The notes: generated from the sequence alone by a model not told the origin. 64,000 nucleotides of DNA from Pseudonocardiaceae bacterium YIM PH 21723 (GCA_003600225.1 QZFT01000025.1:53726-117725), one strand, 5' to 3'; positions 24,968 through 34,213 are shown, counted from the stretch's first letter. A program made the numbers and translations.

Positions 24968-25785
24968 CCGCCGCACTCGCGGACTTCAGCACGGCGCCGA
25001 AGCCGCCGGCGCGCAGGTGGCCATCGCCGCTGATGCTCGGCCTCATCGCGCTGCTGATCGTCGCGCACGTGTTCGCCTGGCAGGGAACCGATGTCTCGAT
25101 CAAATCCCTGATCGAAGGCCGCAAGGGCATGGCCGACTTCCTCGACGAGGCCATTCCGCTGGACCTGACCTGGTCCACGGTGCTCCGCCCCGGCCTGGAG
25201 GCGGCGCTCGTCACCCTCTACATCGGACTGCTCGGCACCACCCTGTCGATTCCGTTCGCGCTGGGGATGGGCATGCTCGCCTCCCGGGCGACGACCCCGA
25301 ACACGGTGCTCTACCAGGCCACCCGGAGCATCCTGTCCTTCCTGCGCTCGGTGCCGGACGTGGTCTTCGCGCTGATCTTCGTCTGCGCGGTCGGCCTCGG
25401 CCCGTTCGCCGGTGTGCTGGCGCTGGTGTTCCACAACACCGGGGTGATGGGCAAGCTCTGGGCCGAGGCGATGGAGGAGACCGACCTCGGGCCGAGGGAC
25501 GTCCTGCGCATCGGTGGTGCCAACGGCGTGCAGACCGCGTTGCATGCGGTGCTGCCCACCTCACTGCCGCAGCTGGTCGGCCTGTTGCTCTACCGGTTCG
25601 ACGTGAACGTGCGGTCCTCGCTGGTTCTCGGCCTGGTCGGCGCCGGCGGTATCGGCTTCCTGATCAACGAGGCCATCAAGACCTTCAAGTTCGACGTGAT
25701 GGCCACCCACATCCTCATCGTCCTGGTTCTGGTCATCGCGGTGGACCAGGTATCGGCTCAGGTGCGCAAGCGCATCGGCGCCTGA
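24964..25785 (+). CDS. phnE: Phosphonate ABC transporter permease
   Basis: 273 residues with six hydrophobic segments and a binding-protein-dependent transport permease loop (LRIGGANGVQTALHAVLPTS). FLRSVPDVVFALIFVCAVGLGPFAG is typical of PhnE. The start overlaps the PhnC stop (ATGA). One permease gene is present, so a homodimer is expected. Confidence 0.87.
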   Translation: MTAALADFSTAPKPPARRWPSPLMLGLIALLIVAHVFAWQGTDVSIKSLIEGRKGMADFLDEAIPLDLTWSTVLRPGLEAALVTLYIGLLGTTLSIPFALGMGMLASRATTPNTVLYQATRSILSFLRSVPDVVFALIFVCAVGLGPFAGVLALVFHNTGVMGKLWAEAMEETDLGPRDVLRIGGANGVQTALHAVLPTSLPQLVGLLLYRFDVNVRSSLVLGLVGAGGIGFLINEAIKTFKFDVMATHILIVLVLVIAVDQVSAQVRKRIGA

Positions 25786-25829
25786 CAGCAGTAACGCCTT
25801 TTCCCTCACCAAAAGGAGTTCACCCTGCC

Positions 25830-27302
25830 ATGAAACGCGTAACCATCGCCGCGCTGGCGGCCGTCGCCCTGGCTGCCGGGGTCGTCCCGGCAGCCCTGGC
25901 CGCGCCGGCCGCCAAGCCGGACAAGGTCCTGGTCGTCGGGATCGACGGCCTGCTCTTCGACAAGATCGAGCCGGCCGACGCGCCCAACCTGGACGCGTTG
26001 ATCGCCCGCAGCCGCTGGTCCAAGACCACGCTGTACGCGAACCCGATGGCCCCGACCCTGTCCGGGCCGGGCTGGTCCACCAACCTGACCGGTGTCTGGC
26101 CGGACAAGCACAAGGTGACCAGCAACAACTGGGGCAAGAACACCGACCTCAGCAAGTACCCGGACTTCCTCACCAGACTGGAGAACGCCAAGCCGGAGCT
26201 GTCCACCTACGCCATCGCCGACTGGTCGCCGCTGACCTCCGACTCGGCCGGGCAGGCGATCATCTCGTCCAAGGTGGACGATCGGGTCACGGTGTCCGAC
26301 CAGGACGGCTACGAGAAGGGTGACGCGGAGATCGCCGACAAGGCGGCCGCGAAGTTCGGTGCGGAGAAGGCGCCGGACGCGTCCTTTGTGTACTTCGGTG
26401 ACGTGGACGAGGCCGGGCACTCCTGTGGCGCTGCCGGCGCCTGCTACAAGACCGCGATCGAGAAGACCGATCAGAACCTGGGCAAGGTGCTGAAGGCGAT
26501 CGAGAAGCGGACCGGGGAGAACTGGCAGATCCTGGTCACCTCCGACCACGGCCACACCGACAAGGGCGGCCACGGCGGAAACAGCCAGCCGGAGCGGACC
26601 TCGTTCATCATCGACAGCACCGGGGGCCGGTTCCCGGAGCAGCCGAAGAACGTGGACATCGCCGCGACCGTGCTGAGCAGGTTCGGCGTCAGCGCCGAGC
26701 TGGACGGCCAGGTGCTGGGCACCAACTCGAACGACCCGTTCCACCTGGTGCAGCTGAAGAACCGCAAGGACGAGACCGGTATCCCGGAGACCGTGCTCGG
26801 CTGGAGCCACACCCCGCCGCCCAACTGGAAGATCGACAACGCCGGGATGGGTACCGGTGGCGTCGAGGAATGGCGTGGCTGGTCGTTCACCACGGACCAG
26901 TTCTGGACCCGCACCGACCCCGGTCAGCAGCGGGAGAGCAACGTCCGGGCGCGGGGCATCTTCGCGGTGGCCGACTCCGACGAGTGGGCGGACAAGGCGT
27001 TCCAGGGTGAGTTCAACTCGAAGCTGGTGTCCCAGCCCTACTCGGTCACCGGCCGGGACAAGGTGAACCTGTCGTTCGGCTCGCACTACCGCAAGGACGG
27101 CGGCGAGACCGCCACGGTGACCGTTTCCTTCGACGGCGGCGCCTCGACCACCGTGCTCACCTACCCGGGTGACGCGATCGCCAAGATCGAGCAGCTGTCG
27201 GTTCCGGTTCCGGCCGGAGCGAAGCAGATGACGGTCAGCTGGAACCTGAACAAGGGCAACAACAACTGGTACTGGGCGGTCGACAACCCGCACGTCTGGT
27301 AA
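25830..27302 (+). CDS. Secreted alkaline-phosphatase-superfamily hydrolase (nucleotide pyrophosphatase/PhnA-like)
   Basis: 490 residues. An N-terminal signal peptide ends near ALAAPAA. The metal-binding superfamily signature is visible: VVGIDGL with the first Asp, the nucleophile region NPMAPTLSGPGWST (Thr or Ser), VYFGDVDEAGH and TSDHGHTDKGGHGG. The C-terminal ~170 residues form a beta-rich domain (VNLSFGSHYRKDGG) not needed for catalysis. It could release phosphate or phosphonate from esters outside the cell for PhnDCE, which is inference from position. Ribosome-binding site AAGGAG. A 20-bp hairpin follows. Confidence 0.8.
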   Translation: MKRVTIAALAAVALAAGVVPAALAAPAAKPDKVLVVGIDGLLFDKIEPADAPNLDALIARSRWSKTTLYANPMAPTLSGPGWSTNLTGVWPDKHKVTSNNWGKNTDLSKYPDFLTRLENAKPELSTYAIADWSPLTSDSAGQAIISSKVDDRVTVSDQDGYEKGDAEIADKAAAKFGAEKAPDASFVYFGDVDEAGHSCGAAGACYKTAIEKTDQNLGKVLKAIEKRTGENWQILVTSDHGHTDKGGHGGNSQPERTSFIIDSTGGRFPEQPKNVDIAATVLSRFGVSAELDGQVLGTNSNDPFHLVQLKNRKDETGIPETVLGWSHTPPPNWKIDNAGMGTGGVEEWRGWSFTTDQFWTRTDPGQQRESNVRARGIFAVADSDEWADKAFQGEFNSKLVSQPYSVTGRDKVNLSFGSHYRKDGGETATVTVSFDGGASTTVLTYPGDAIAKIEQLSVPVPAGAKQMTVSWNLNKGNNNWYWAVDNPHVW

Positions 27303-27323
27303 CTCCTGAGGGAACCCAGTGAG

Positions 27324-27370
27324 CTGAAGGGCACCTTTCCATACTCCAGATATGGAAAGGTGCCCTTCAG
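27324..27370. terminator. Perfect 20-bp hairpin between phosphatase and StyA-like genes
   Basis: Arms 27324-27343 and 27351-27370 are exact complements (CTGAAGGGCACCTTTCCATA and complement) around a 7-nt loop. It lies 21 bp after the phosphatase stop and 19 bp before the StyA-like ATG, so it probably ends the phosphonate operon. Its TTTCCAT/ATGGAAA core recurs in the katG hairpin at 61004-61054. Confidence 0.7.
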
Positions 27371-27389
27371 TGAGTTTAAAGGGGGAACC

Positions 27390-28583
27390 ATGGCCGATAT
27401 CGGCATCCTGGGTGCGGGCATCTCCGGACTGCAGCTGGCGCTGCGGCTGCAACAGCTGGGGCTGACCCCCACGCTGTACACCCCGCAGGACTCCGAACAG
27501 CTGGCCGCGGGTGGGCCACGCAACTTTCCGGTCCGATTCGGGCCCACGGTGCAGCGCGAGCGGGAGCTCGGCGTGTTCGAGTGGGACATGCCGTCCGCGC
27601 AGGTGGCGGTATGGGCGGCCAACATCTTCCCGCCCGGTCAGGATCCGCTGTACCTGAGCACCCGGCTGGACCCGCCCGCGAACGGCGTGGACTTCCGCGT
27701 CTACCTGCCGACGCTGCTCGCCAGGTTCGCCGAGCGCGGCGGCAAGGTGATCATCACCGAGGACCTGCCCAGCGGGCACGACCTGCTGGTGGTGGCCAAC
27801 GGCAGCCGGTCGTTCGGTGACCTGTTCCCCCGCGATCCACAACGCTCCCCGTACACCGCGCCGCAGCGCCGCCTCTGCGCCGGTTACTACCACGGGGTCG
27901 TCGAAGGCGTGCCGAACGCGTCCATGCTGAACGCCGTTCCCGGGGTCGGTGAGCTCATCCACCTGCCGTTCCACGGGCCGACGGGCAAGTCGCACACCCT
28001 GGCCGTCGAGGCCGTTCCCGGCGGACCACTGGAGGTGCTCACCCGGTTCGACGTCGCCGACGACCCATCCGGATTCCTCCGCCTGTACCTGAAGCTGATC
28101 GCCCACTATGCCCCTGAGCTGCGGGAACGCATCACCACAGCCGACTTCGAGCTGATCGCCCCGGGAGAGCTGCTCCAGGGCGGGCTGACACCGGTGGTGC
28201 GCCGCGGCTGGGCGACCCTGCCGGACGGTGGCCAGGCGCTGGCCATCGGCGACGCGTGGATCACCAACGACCCGCTGACCGGGCAGGGCGCGAACCTGGG
28301 CTCACACCAGGCGTTCGCGGTCGCCGAGGCGATCGTCGCCGGCCAGCTGGATGCCCGGCGGATCTCCGAGCAGCTGTGGCCCCACGCGCGCAGCGTCGTC
28401 GAGTGGACCAACACCTACCTCGGCCCGATGCCGCGACACATCGGGCAGGTGTTCGAGGCCGCGGCCGGGGATCAGCACATCGCCGACGCCCTGCTGAACA
28501 AGTTTCATGACCCGGTTGCCATGTGGCGCACCCTCCGGACAGCCGATAGCGTCGACGAGTTTCTAGCCGGATTCAGGGTCTAG
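27390..28583 (+). CDS. StyA-like FAD-dependent monooxygenase (first paralogue)
   Basis: 397 residues. The N-terminal FAD motif is IGILGAGISGLQLALRLQQLG. VDFRVYLPTLLARFAERGG, LLVVANGSRSFGDLFPRD and AIGDAWITNDPLTGQGANLGS match the oxygenase subunit of two-component styrene/indole monooxygenases. It needs reduced FAD from a separate reductase, and no reductase gene is adjacent. ATG 27390 follows AAAGGGGGAACC. The substrate is unknown. Confidence 0.78.
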   Translation: MADIGILGAGISGLQLALRLQQLGLTPTLYTPQDSEQLAAGGPRNFPVRFGPTVQRERELGVFEWDMPSAQVAVWAANIFPPGQDPLYLSTRLDPPANGVDFRVYLPTLLARFAERGGKVIITEDLPSGHDLLVVANGSRSFGDLFPRDPQRSPYTAPQRRLCAGYYHGVVEGVPNASMLNAVPGVGELIHLPFHGPTGKSHTLAVEAVPGGPLEVLTRFDVADDPSGFLRLYLKLIAHYAPELRERITTADFELIAPGELLQGGLTPVVRRGWATLPDGGQALAIGDAWITNDPLTGQGANLGSHQAFAVAEAIVAGQLDARRISEQLWPHARSVVEWTNTYLGPMPRHIGQVFEAAAGDQHIADALLNKFHDPVAMWRTLRTADSVDEFLAGFRV

Positions 28584-28591
28584 GGGGAACC

Positions 28592-29788
28592 ATGGGCGGC
28601 ATCGGCATTCTGGGCTCGGGTATATCGGGCTTGCAGCTGGCGCTGCGGCTGCAACAGCTGGGGATCGACGCCACGCTGTATTCCGCCCAGGACGCCGATC
28701 AGCTGGCGAGCGGTCGTCCCCGCAACACGGTGATCCGGTTCGGCCCGGCCCAGCAGCGGGAACGGGACCTGGGCGTACACGCCTGGGATTTCGACACGGC
28801 GAGGGCCTACAGCCAGCACACGAACATCTATGCCGGGCAGGGCCTGCACTACCGCGCCCGCTTCGATCCGCCACCCAGCACGGTGGACTTCCGGGTCTAT
28901 CTGCCGGCGCTGATGACCGCCTTCCAGGAGCGGGGCGGGACGGTGCGGATCGGCGCGTTCCCGGTGCCCACGCTGGTGGCCAGGCACGATCTGCTGGTGG
29001 TGGCCAACGGTGATCGGTCCATCCGCGACCTGTTCCCGGTGGACGAGGAACACTCGCCGTTCACCGGTCCGCAACGGCTGATCAGCGGCGGTTTCTACCA
29101 CGGCATCACCGAGCCCACCCCGCATTCGGTGGAGCTGCACGCCATCCCGGGTATCGGCGAGATCATCCGCATCCCGCAGCTGACCGAACACGGTGTGGTG
29201 CAGACGCTGGTGGTCGAGGCCATTCCCGGCGGGCCGATGGAACCGGCATCCCGCGCCGAGGGTGCCGATCTCCCCGGGCTGCACCTGGAGATGGTCCAGC
29301 GGTATGCCCCTGAGCTGCGGGAACGGATCTCGGACACCGAGTTCGAGCTCGTCCGCCCGGACGACTGGCTGCGGGCCGCGATCACCCCGGTGGTGCGTCG
29401 CGGCTGGAACACGCTGTCCGATGGCTGCGTGCTGGCCATCGGTGACGCGTGGATCACCAACGATCCGCTGATCGGGCAGGGCGCCAACCTCGGCTCGGCG
29501 ACGGCGTTCGCGCTGGCCGAGGAGATCTGCTCGACCGACGGCCCGCTCGACGAGGAGTTCTGCCGGGCCGCCTCGGAGCGGCTGCTGCGGCACGCGGACA
29601 AGGTGGTCCGGCTGACCAACACCTTCCTGGGTCCGATGCCGGACCACATCTCGCAGCTCTTCGAGGCGGCGGCCGGGGACCAGCGGCTGGCCGACACCGT
29701 GCAGAACCTGTTCCAGGATCCGGCCGCCCTGTGGCAGCTGCTGTCCACTGAGGACAGCGTGGACGAGTTCCTCAGTGAGTACCGCTGA
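28592..29788 (+). CDS. StyA-like FAD-dependent monooxygenase (second paralogue)
   Basis: 398 residues, a tandem duplicate of the preceding gene: IGILGSGISGLQLALRLQQLG, VDFRVYLPALMTAFQERGG and AIGDAWITNDPLIGQGANLGS align throughout. The start has the same GGGGGAACCATGG leader as its neighbour, 8 bp after that gene's stop. The two may have diverged in substrate or form a heteromer. Its 3' end overlaps the convergent pentapeptide gene by 17 bp. Confidence 0.78.
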   Translation: MGGIGILGSGISGLQLALRLQQLGIDATLYSAQDADQLASGRPRNTVIRFGPAQQRERDLGVHAWDFDTARAYSQHTNIYAGQGLHYRARFDPPPSTVDFRVYLPALMTAFQERGGTVRIGAFPVPTLVARHDLLVVANGDRSIRDLFPVDEEHSPFTGPQRLISGGFYHGITEPTPHSVELHAIPGIGEIIRIPQLTEHGVVQTLVVEAIPGGPMEPASRAEGADLPGLHLEMVQRYAPELRERISDTEFELVRPDDWLRAAITPVVRRGWNTLSDGCVLAIGDAWITNDPLIGQGANLGSATAFALAEEICSTDGPLDEEFCRAASERLLRHADKVVRLTNTFLGPMPDHISQLFEAAAGDQRLADTVQNLFQDPAALWQLLSTEDSVDEFLSEYR

Positions 29789-30650
29789 AACCGTCCGGCC
29801 ACTGGGTGCTCTCGTCGCTGTGTACGCCGGTCAGGTCCGCGCCCGTCAGGTCGGCACCGGTGAGATCGGCACCCTCCAGCCGCGCGCCACGCAGTGAGGC
29901 ATCCCGCAGACAGGCCGAGACGAACCGGGCGCCGCGGAGATCGGCGTCGTCCAGCGCCGCACCCGACAGCCGGGATCGTTGCAGGCGGGCGTCCCGCATG
30001 TCCGACCGACGGCAGATGAGCCCGTCCCACCGGCCACCGCCCATCCGCGCGCGACGCAGGTCGGTGAAGGACAGGTACAACGGTTCCTCGGTCGGTGACG
30101 GCGGACGCCTGCCGAGGATCTTGAGCGCCGTCTGCACATCGACGGCCCGGTGCTGCATCCACGGCAGTTCGTCCGCGAGGGCGGTGTCGTTGTCCGGCAA
30201 CGGCATTCGGCGGCGGATGAGCGAGGTCATGATCGAACCGATGGCGCTCCGATCGTGCGGCGAGTCCCGGGTGAGCCGTTCCAGCGCGTAGAGCCCACCG
30301 AGCCGGACGTCGATGTTGTCACTGCCCAGCTGATCGATCGCGTGGGTGAACCGATCGGTGATCTGGCCTTCCCGGTTGACCTGCACCTGGCGCCAGGTGG
30401 CGCTCGCGCCGATCAACACCAGCGCGCCGGCCACGGCCTGCAAGAGGATTCCACGCGCGTTGTTCTGCAACTGGCCCTGCGCCTGCTGCAACTGCACCCG
30501 GGCCTCGGGACTGCGCACGTCGTGCAGTTCCAGGTCGGTCAGCGAGGGATAGAGCAGTACGGGCAACGCGATGAGCACGCCGATGCTGATCGCCAGCAGT
30601 GCGCCGAATACGAGGATCATCCGCCCAGTCACCCCACGGAGAATAGCCAT
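29772..30650 (-). CDS. Membrane-anchored pentapeptide-repeat protein
   Basis: 292 residues. Hydrophobic segments at about residues 11-33 and 66-82 place the N terminus in the membrane. A middle helical region (QITDRFTHAIDQLGSDNIDVRLGG) is usual in this actinobacterial family, followed by pentapeptide repeats from about residue 195 on, with A(D/N)LxG units such as GADLTGADLTGADLTG forming a right-handed beta helix. Function unknown. ATG 30650 or ATG 30620 are possible starts. It is divergent from the GT1 gene, with 45 bp between. Confidence 0.75.
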   Translation of the reverse strand: MAILRGVTGRMILVFGALLAISIGVLIALPVLLYPSLTDLELHDVRSPEARVQLQQAQGQLQNNARGILLQAVAGALVLIGASATWRQVQVNREGQITDRFTHAIDQLGSDNIDVRLGGLYALERLTRDSPHDRSAIGSIMTSLIRRRMPLPDNDTALADELPWMQHRAVDVQTALKILGRRPPSPTEEPLYLSFTDLRRARMGGGRWDGLICRRSDMRDARLQRSRLSGAALDDADLRGARFVSACLRDASLRGARLEGADLTGADLTGADLTGVHSDESTQWPDGFSGTH

Positions 30651-30695
30651 CCGCCACGGTCTAGGGTCTGCCGCAAAGATCATGCTGGAGTGGTC

Positions 30696-31685
30696 GTGGC
30701 GTTCCTGTTCGTACCGTATGCCGCGCACGGTCATGTGATGCCGATGCTGGCCGTGGCGGCCGAACTCGCGCGCCGTGGCCAGGATGTGCGGATCATGGTC
30801 GGCGAACGGCACGCGGGCCTGGCACGGTCCGCGGGGGTTCCGGTCGTCCGGATGTCCCGGGAACACGAGGTGCTGGTTCCCGCGGGCTGGGGTCCGGGCG
30901 CGATGCGCCGCCGGGTCGGCCTGCGCACTCGCCGGATCCAGGCCTGGCGTGCGACGCGCCGGGATCTGCTGGCCGAGGTCGGACGTGATCTGCCGATGGT
31001 GGTGGCCGATCCGATGGCCCGCTGGCTGCCGGACGAGATGCCGGTGATCCCGTTCTGGACCACGCACGCACCGGGCTCGCGGCTGACCGGCCGGTGCATC
31101 GTGCACACCCTGCCCGAACTGCAGCGGCATCGCCCGGAGGCGGGCGCGGACGTGGTGTTCTGCGGCCCGATGACCCGTCGGCAGCGGCCGGTTCGCGCCG
31201 ATCGGCCCCTGCTGCTGGTCGGAGTGGGCACCGTCTTCGCCCGCAAGGCGACCTTCTTCCGGCAGATCGCCGAGTCCTTTGCGGACAGTCGCTGGTCGGT
31301 GGTGATGGCCACCGGGCAGCTGGGACCGGGGGAGCTCGGCCGGATGCCGGAGAATGTGCTGGCCAGCCCATGGATTCCGCAGGCCGGCCTGCTGCGCCGG
31401 GCGTCGGCCCTCCTGACGCACGCCGGGATGAACTCGGTACTGGAGTCGCTGCACGCCGGGGTGCCCATGCTGGTCGCGCCGCGCAGCCGGGAGCAGCGGA
31501 TCACCGCGCGGCGGCTGGTCGGACTGGACCTGGCCAGGCAATGGGACGGCTGCCCGCTGCGCGCCGTCGAGCGGCTGCTCGCTGACGAGTCGGTGCGGGC
31601 CGCGCACGCCCGCATGGCGCAACGGCTGTCGGCGGACTCCGGCGTCACCGCCGCCGCCGAGGCCCTGATCCGCTGGGCCCGCTGA
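30696..31685 (+). CDS. GT1-family glycosyltransferase (MGT/EryCIII-like)
   Basis: 329 residues. The N terminus, AFLFVPYAAHGHVMPMLAVAAELARRG, is the acceptor-domain start of GT1 enzymes, and the nucleotide-sugar motif region reads LTHAGMNSVLESLHAGVPMLVAP. GTG 30696 has GGAG 5 nt upstream. The family glycosylates small molecules such as macrolides or xenobiotics with UDP- or TDP-sugars. No biosynthetic cluster surrounds it, so the acceptor is unknown. It is somewhat short for the family (about 380-400). Confidence 0.8.
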   Translation: MAFLFVPYAAHGHVMPMLAVAAELARRGQDVRIMVGERHAGLARSAGVPVVRMSREHEVLVPAGWGPGAMRRRVGLRTRRIQAWRATRRDLLAEVGRDLPMVVADPMARWLPDEMPVIPFWTTHAPGSRLTGRCIVHTLPELQRHRPEAGADVVFCGPMTRRQRPVRADRPLLLVGVGTVFARKATFFRQIAESFADSRWSVVMATGQLGPGELGRMPENVLASPWIPQAGLLRRASALLTHAGMNSVLESLHAGVPMLVAPRSREQRITARRLVGLDLARQWDGCPLRAVERLLADESVRAAHARMAQRLSADSGVTAAAEALIRWAR

Positions 31686-31693
31686 CCTCCGCT

Positions 31694-31748
31694 CCGAAGT
31701 TGACGATGTTCGCGGCGAGGAACGAGCCCCGAACATCGTCAACTTCGG
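31694..31748. terminator. Palindrome family copy 4 (17-nt loop)
   Basis: Arms CCGAAGTTGACGATGTTCG (31694-31712) and complement (31730-31748). It lies between the convergent GT1 and beta-propeller genes. The loop is longer than in the other copies. Confidence 0.75.
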
Positions 31749-31760
31749 GACTTTGTGCGG

Positions 31761-32765
31761 TCAGGCAGCGGGAATGCTCGCCAGTCCATGGGCACCGGCC
31801 GCGCCGGTCGACGGGATCTCCAGCCGGGTGATCCGCTCCAGGGTGGACAGATCGATGACGTCCACAGTGGACGAGACGACGCAGGCCGCGTAACCACGGC
31901 TGCCGTCCAGTGAGGACCGGATGGTCATCGGCAGGTGGCCGATCTCGGCCTCGCCCTGCCAGGTGTCGGTCTCCGTGTCGAAGACCTGCATGCGGCCCGG
32001 TGCCTGCCCGCCGAGCAGGGAGGTCGAGCCGGTCGGCAGCCGCATCTCGCCGACGAGGAGCTTGCCGGAAGCGGTGTGGTGCACCGGGATCAGCGGCTGG
32101 TCGGTGGGCAGGACCTTCAGCAGCTCATGGGTGCTCCGGTCGAAGACCCGGATGCCCGCGTGGGCGGAGTCCGGCGCCCCGCCCCAGGGAGCCGCCACGT
32201 ACAGCTTGGTGTCGGTGACCGCCAGGTTCTCGCTGCCGGGAACCTCGATCCTGCCCACCATCTCGGCCCGGTCGATGTCCACAACGGACACGAACGGGGC
32301 CTCCTTGTTGGTCGCGTACCCGGTGCGGCCGTCGGGGCTGATCTCGAACCAGTGCGGTCCGGGCGCTCCGGTTCCGATGCGGTGCACCGGTTTGCGGCTG
32401 GCGGTGTCGACCACCACGACCCCGCCGCCATAGGTGCCGCCCTCCTCGACGCTGACGTAGAGCAGTCCGCGCTCGGCGTCCAGGGAGAGGCCGTGCGGGC
32501 CGCATTCCGGGGAGATGTCCACGGTGTCCACCACCCGGCGGGTGTCGGGGTCGATCACCACCAGTTCACTCTGGTGGCCGGTGTGATTGCCGTAGAACCC
32601 GCCCTTGTAGGGGACGCTGACCCACAGCAGCCGGTTGACCGGGTCGAAGCAGAGTTCGTGTGGTTCGGCGGTCACCTCGGTGACGCCCAGCAGCCGGTAG
32701 TCGTCGGTGTCGAAGAAGGACACGGTCGCGCCGCTCTGGCTGACGACGGCAAGTGTTTCGCTCAT
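31761..32765 (-). CDS. YncE/YVTN-type beta-propeller protein
   Basis: 334 residues of repeating propeller blades: VVIDPDTRRVVDTVDI, VVVDTASRKPVHRIGTG, VSVVDIDRAEMVGRIEV, VIDLSTLERITRLEIP. No signal peptide, so cytosolic unless exported by another route. Propellers of this class are binding scaffolds; no enzymatic residues can be named. It is divergent from a LysR gene that probably controls it. Confidence 0.75.
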   Translation of the reverse strand: MSETLAVVSQSGATVSFFDTDDYRLLGVTEVTAEPHELCFDPVNRLLWVSVPYKGGFYGNHTGHQSELVVIDPDTRRVVDTVDISPECGPHGLSLDAERGLLYVSVEEGGTYGGGVVVVDTASRKPVHRIGTGAPGPHWFEISPDGRTGYATNKEAPFVSVVDIDRAEMVGRIEVPGSENLAVTDTKLYVAAPWGGAPDSAHAGIRVFDRSTHELLKVLPTDQPLIPVHHTASGKLLVGEMRLPTGSTSLLGGQAPGRMQVFDTETDTWQGEAEIGHLPMTIRSSLDGSRGYAACVVSSTVDVIDLSTLERITRLEIPSTGAAGAHGLASIPAA

Positions 32766-32839
32766 GACACCAGTCTTGGCCGCGAAGGCCTAGCTGAAAA
32801 TGCAAGAATCAGCAGGGAATAATTTCGCTGGGAGCAAAG

Positions 32840-33721
32840 ATGGATCTGAACCTGCTGATCACCCTGGACGTCCTGCTCCAGGAACACAGCGTCACCCTGG
32901 CGGCCGAGCGGCTGGCCACCTCGCCGGCCGCGGTCAGCCGGAAGCTGGCCACGCTGCGCCGGATCACCGAGGATCCGCTGCTCGTCCGGGCCGGGCAGCA
33001 TCTCGTGCCCACCCCACGCGCCGAGCAGTTGCGCGAGCGGGTGCGGGCGCTCGTCGAACAGGCCGGAGCGGTGCTCGCCCCGGGGGACGGCCTCGATCCC
33101 GGAACCCTGCGCCGGACGTTCACCGTGCAGATGGCGGAGGGTATGGCGATGAGCGTCGCCACCACGCTGCTGCGCCGGATCCGCGAATCGGCCCCCGGGG
33201 TGGAGGTGGTCTTCCTCAGCGAGGCCTTCGAGGACACCCCGGCGTTGCGGCACGGCCAGGTGGACGTGGAACTGGGCGTGCTCGGCCACCTGGATCCGGA
33301 GACCCGCAGTGAGCAGCTGATCGACGCCGCCCCGCTGGCGATGGCCAGGAGCGGGCACCCGCTGTTCGACGAGCCCGTCGACCTGCGCCGATTCGCCGCG
33401 GCGGAACACATCAGCGTGTCCAGGAAGGGCAAACGGCACGGCCCGATCGACGCCGCGCTGGCCGAACACGGGCTGAGCAGGCGGGTCCCGGTGGTGGTGC
33501 CCAGCCATCTCGGCGCGATGATGCTGGCGTTGAACACCGACCTGGTCGGGCTCACCTTCGCCGGCGCCCTGCTGTTCCCCGGGCTGCGCGCGTTCCCGCT
33601 GCCGATCTCGGTGCCCTCAGCCAGGATCGGCATGGCCTGGCATCCCCGGCACGACGCCGATCCGGGGCAGCGCTGGTTCCGCGATCAGCTCCGGGTCGCC
33701 GTCACCGGGCTGTTCGGCTAG
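32840..33721 (+). CDS. LysR family transcriptional regulator
   Basis: 293 residues. The N-terminal winged HTH reads MDLNLLITLDVLLQEHSVTLAAERLATSPAAVSRKL in consecutive pieces, followed by a periplasmic-binding-like effector domain. GGGAG lies 7 bases before ATG 32840. The divergent neighbour is the beta-propeller gene, the likely target by the usual LysR arrangement. Its end overlaps the MarR gene by 4 bp. Confidence 0.88.
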   Translation: MDLNLLITLDVLLQEHSVTLAAERLATSPAAVSRKLATLRRITEDPLLVRAGQHLVPTPRAEQLRERVRALVEQAGAVLAPGDGLDPGTLRRTFTVQMAEGMAMSVATTLLRRIRESAPGVEVVFLSEAFEDTPALRHGQVDVELGVLGHLDPETRSEQLIDAAPLAMARSGHPLFDEPVDLRRFAAAEHISVSRKGKRHGPIDAALAEHGLSRRVPVVVPSHLGAMMLALNTDLVGLTFAGALLFPGLRAFPLPISVPSARIGMAWHPRHDADPGQRWFRDQLRVAVTGLFG

Positions 33722-34158
33722 TCCGCCAGTTTGTGCAGCAGATTCTGCAGAATCCGCTGCTCCTCCGCGGTCAGGGCGGTCACCAGGCCCGCGTCGACCT
33801 CGGCGGCCAGCGGGCGGGTCCGGCGGAGGGTGGCGACACCGTCCTCGGTGAGCCGGATCGTGCGCTTGCGGCGGTCGCTGGGGTCCGATTCCCGGGTGAT
33901 CAGGCCACGATCCTCCAGCCGGGTCAGCATGCCGGCCAGGGTCGCCTTGTCGATCGCGGCCAGTTCGCCCACCCGTGCCTGCTCGATGTCGGGGTTCGCG
34001 GACACCGCCAGCAGCACGGCGTACTGCGGTTTCGTCACGTCGGGCAGGCTCTCGGCCCAGGCCGCCGTGTGTGCCTGGAGCACCCGGCGCAGCAGGTGCG
34101 GAATCCGGCCAGTAGGTAGGTCACTATCTTCAGCGCCACAGTGCGCTTGCTCGGTCAC
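33718..34158 (-). CDS. MarR family regulator of the decarboxylase operon
   Basis: 146 residues. Winged-helix region: VGELAAIDKATLAGMLTRLEDRGLITRESDPSDRRKR in adjoining pieces, the typical MarR recognition helix and wing. GTG 34158 is close behind GAGGGG. It is divergent from the UbiX-UbiD-type operon, and a near-perfect operator lies between them. It probably represses the operon until an aromatic acid binds, as is common for MarR proteins. Confidence 0.87.
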   Translation of the reverse strand: MTEQAHCGAEDSDLPTGRIPHLLRRVLQAHTAAWAESLPDVTKPQYAVLLAVSANPDIEQARVGELAAIDKATLAGMLTRLEDRGLITRESDPSDRRKRTIRLTEDGVATLRRTRPLAAEVDAGLVTALTAEEQRILQNLLHKLAD

Positions 34159-34174
34159 CCCCTCATGTTAGTGT

Positions 34175-34195
34175 GTATACGAATCGTTCGTATAC
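34175..34195. promoter_or_regulatory. MarR-type operator between marR and decarboxylase genes
   Basis: GTATACGAA (34175-34183) and TTCGTATAC (34187-34195) are exact complements around TCG. A 9-bp-arm palindrome in the 55-bp divergent gap is a strong operator candidate for the adjacent MarR protein. Confidence 0.75.
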
Positions 34196-34213
34196 GAACA
34201 AAAGGGGTGCGGG

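Noticed and set aside
29772..31742. Single 656-residue minus-strand frame covering the pentapeptide gene
   Set aside because: The upstream part is antisense to the GT1 gene; the protein-like sequence begins at 30650.
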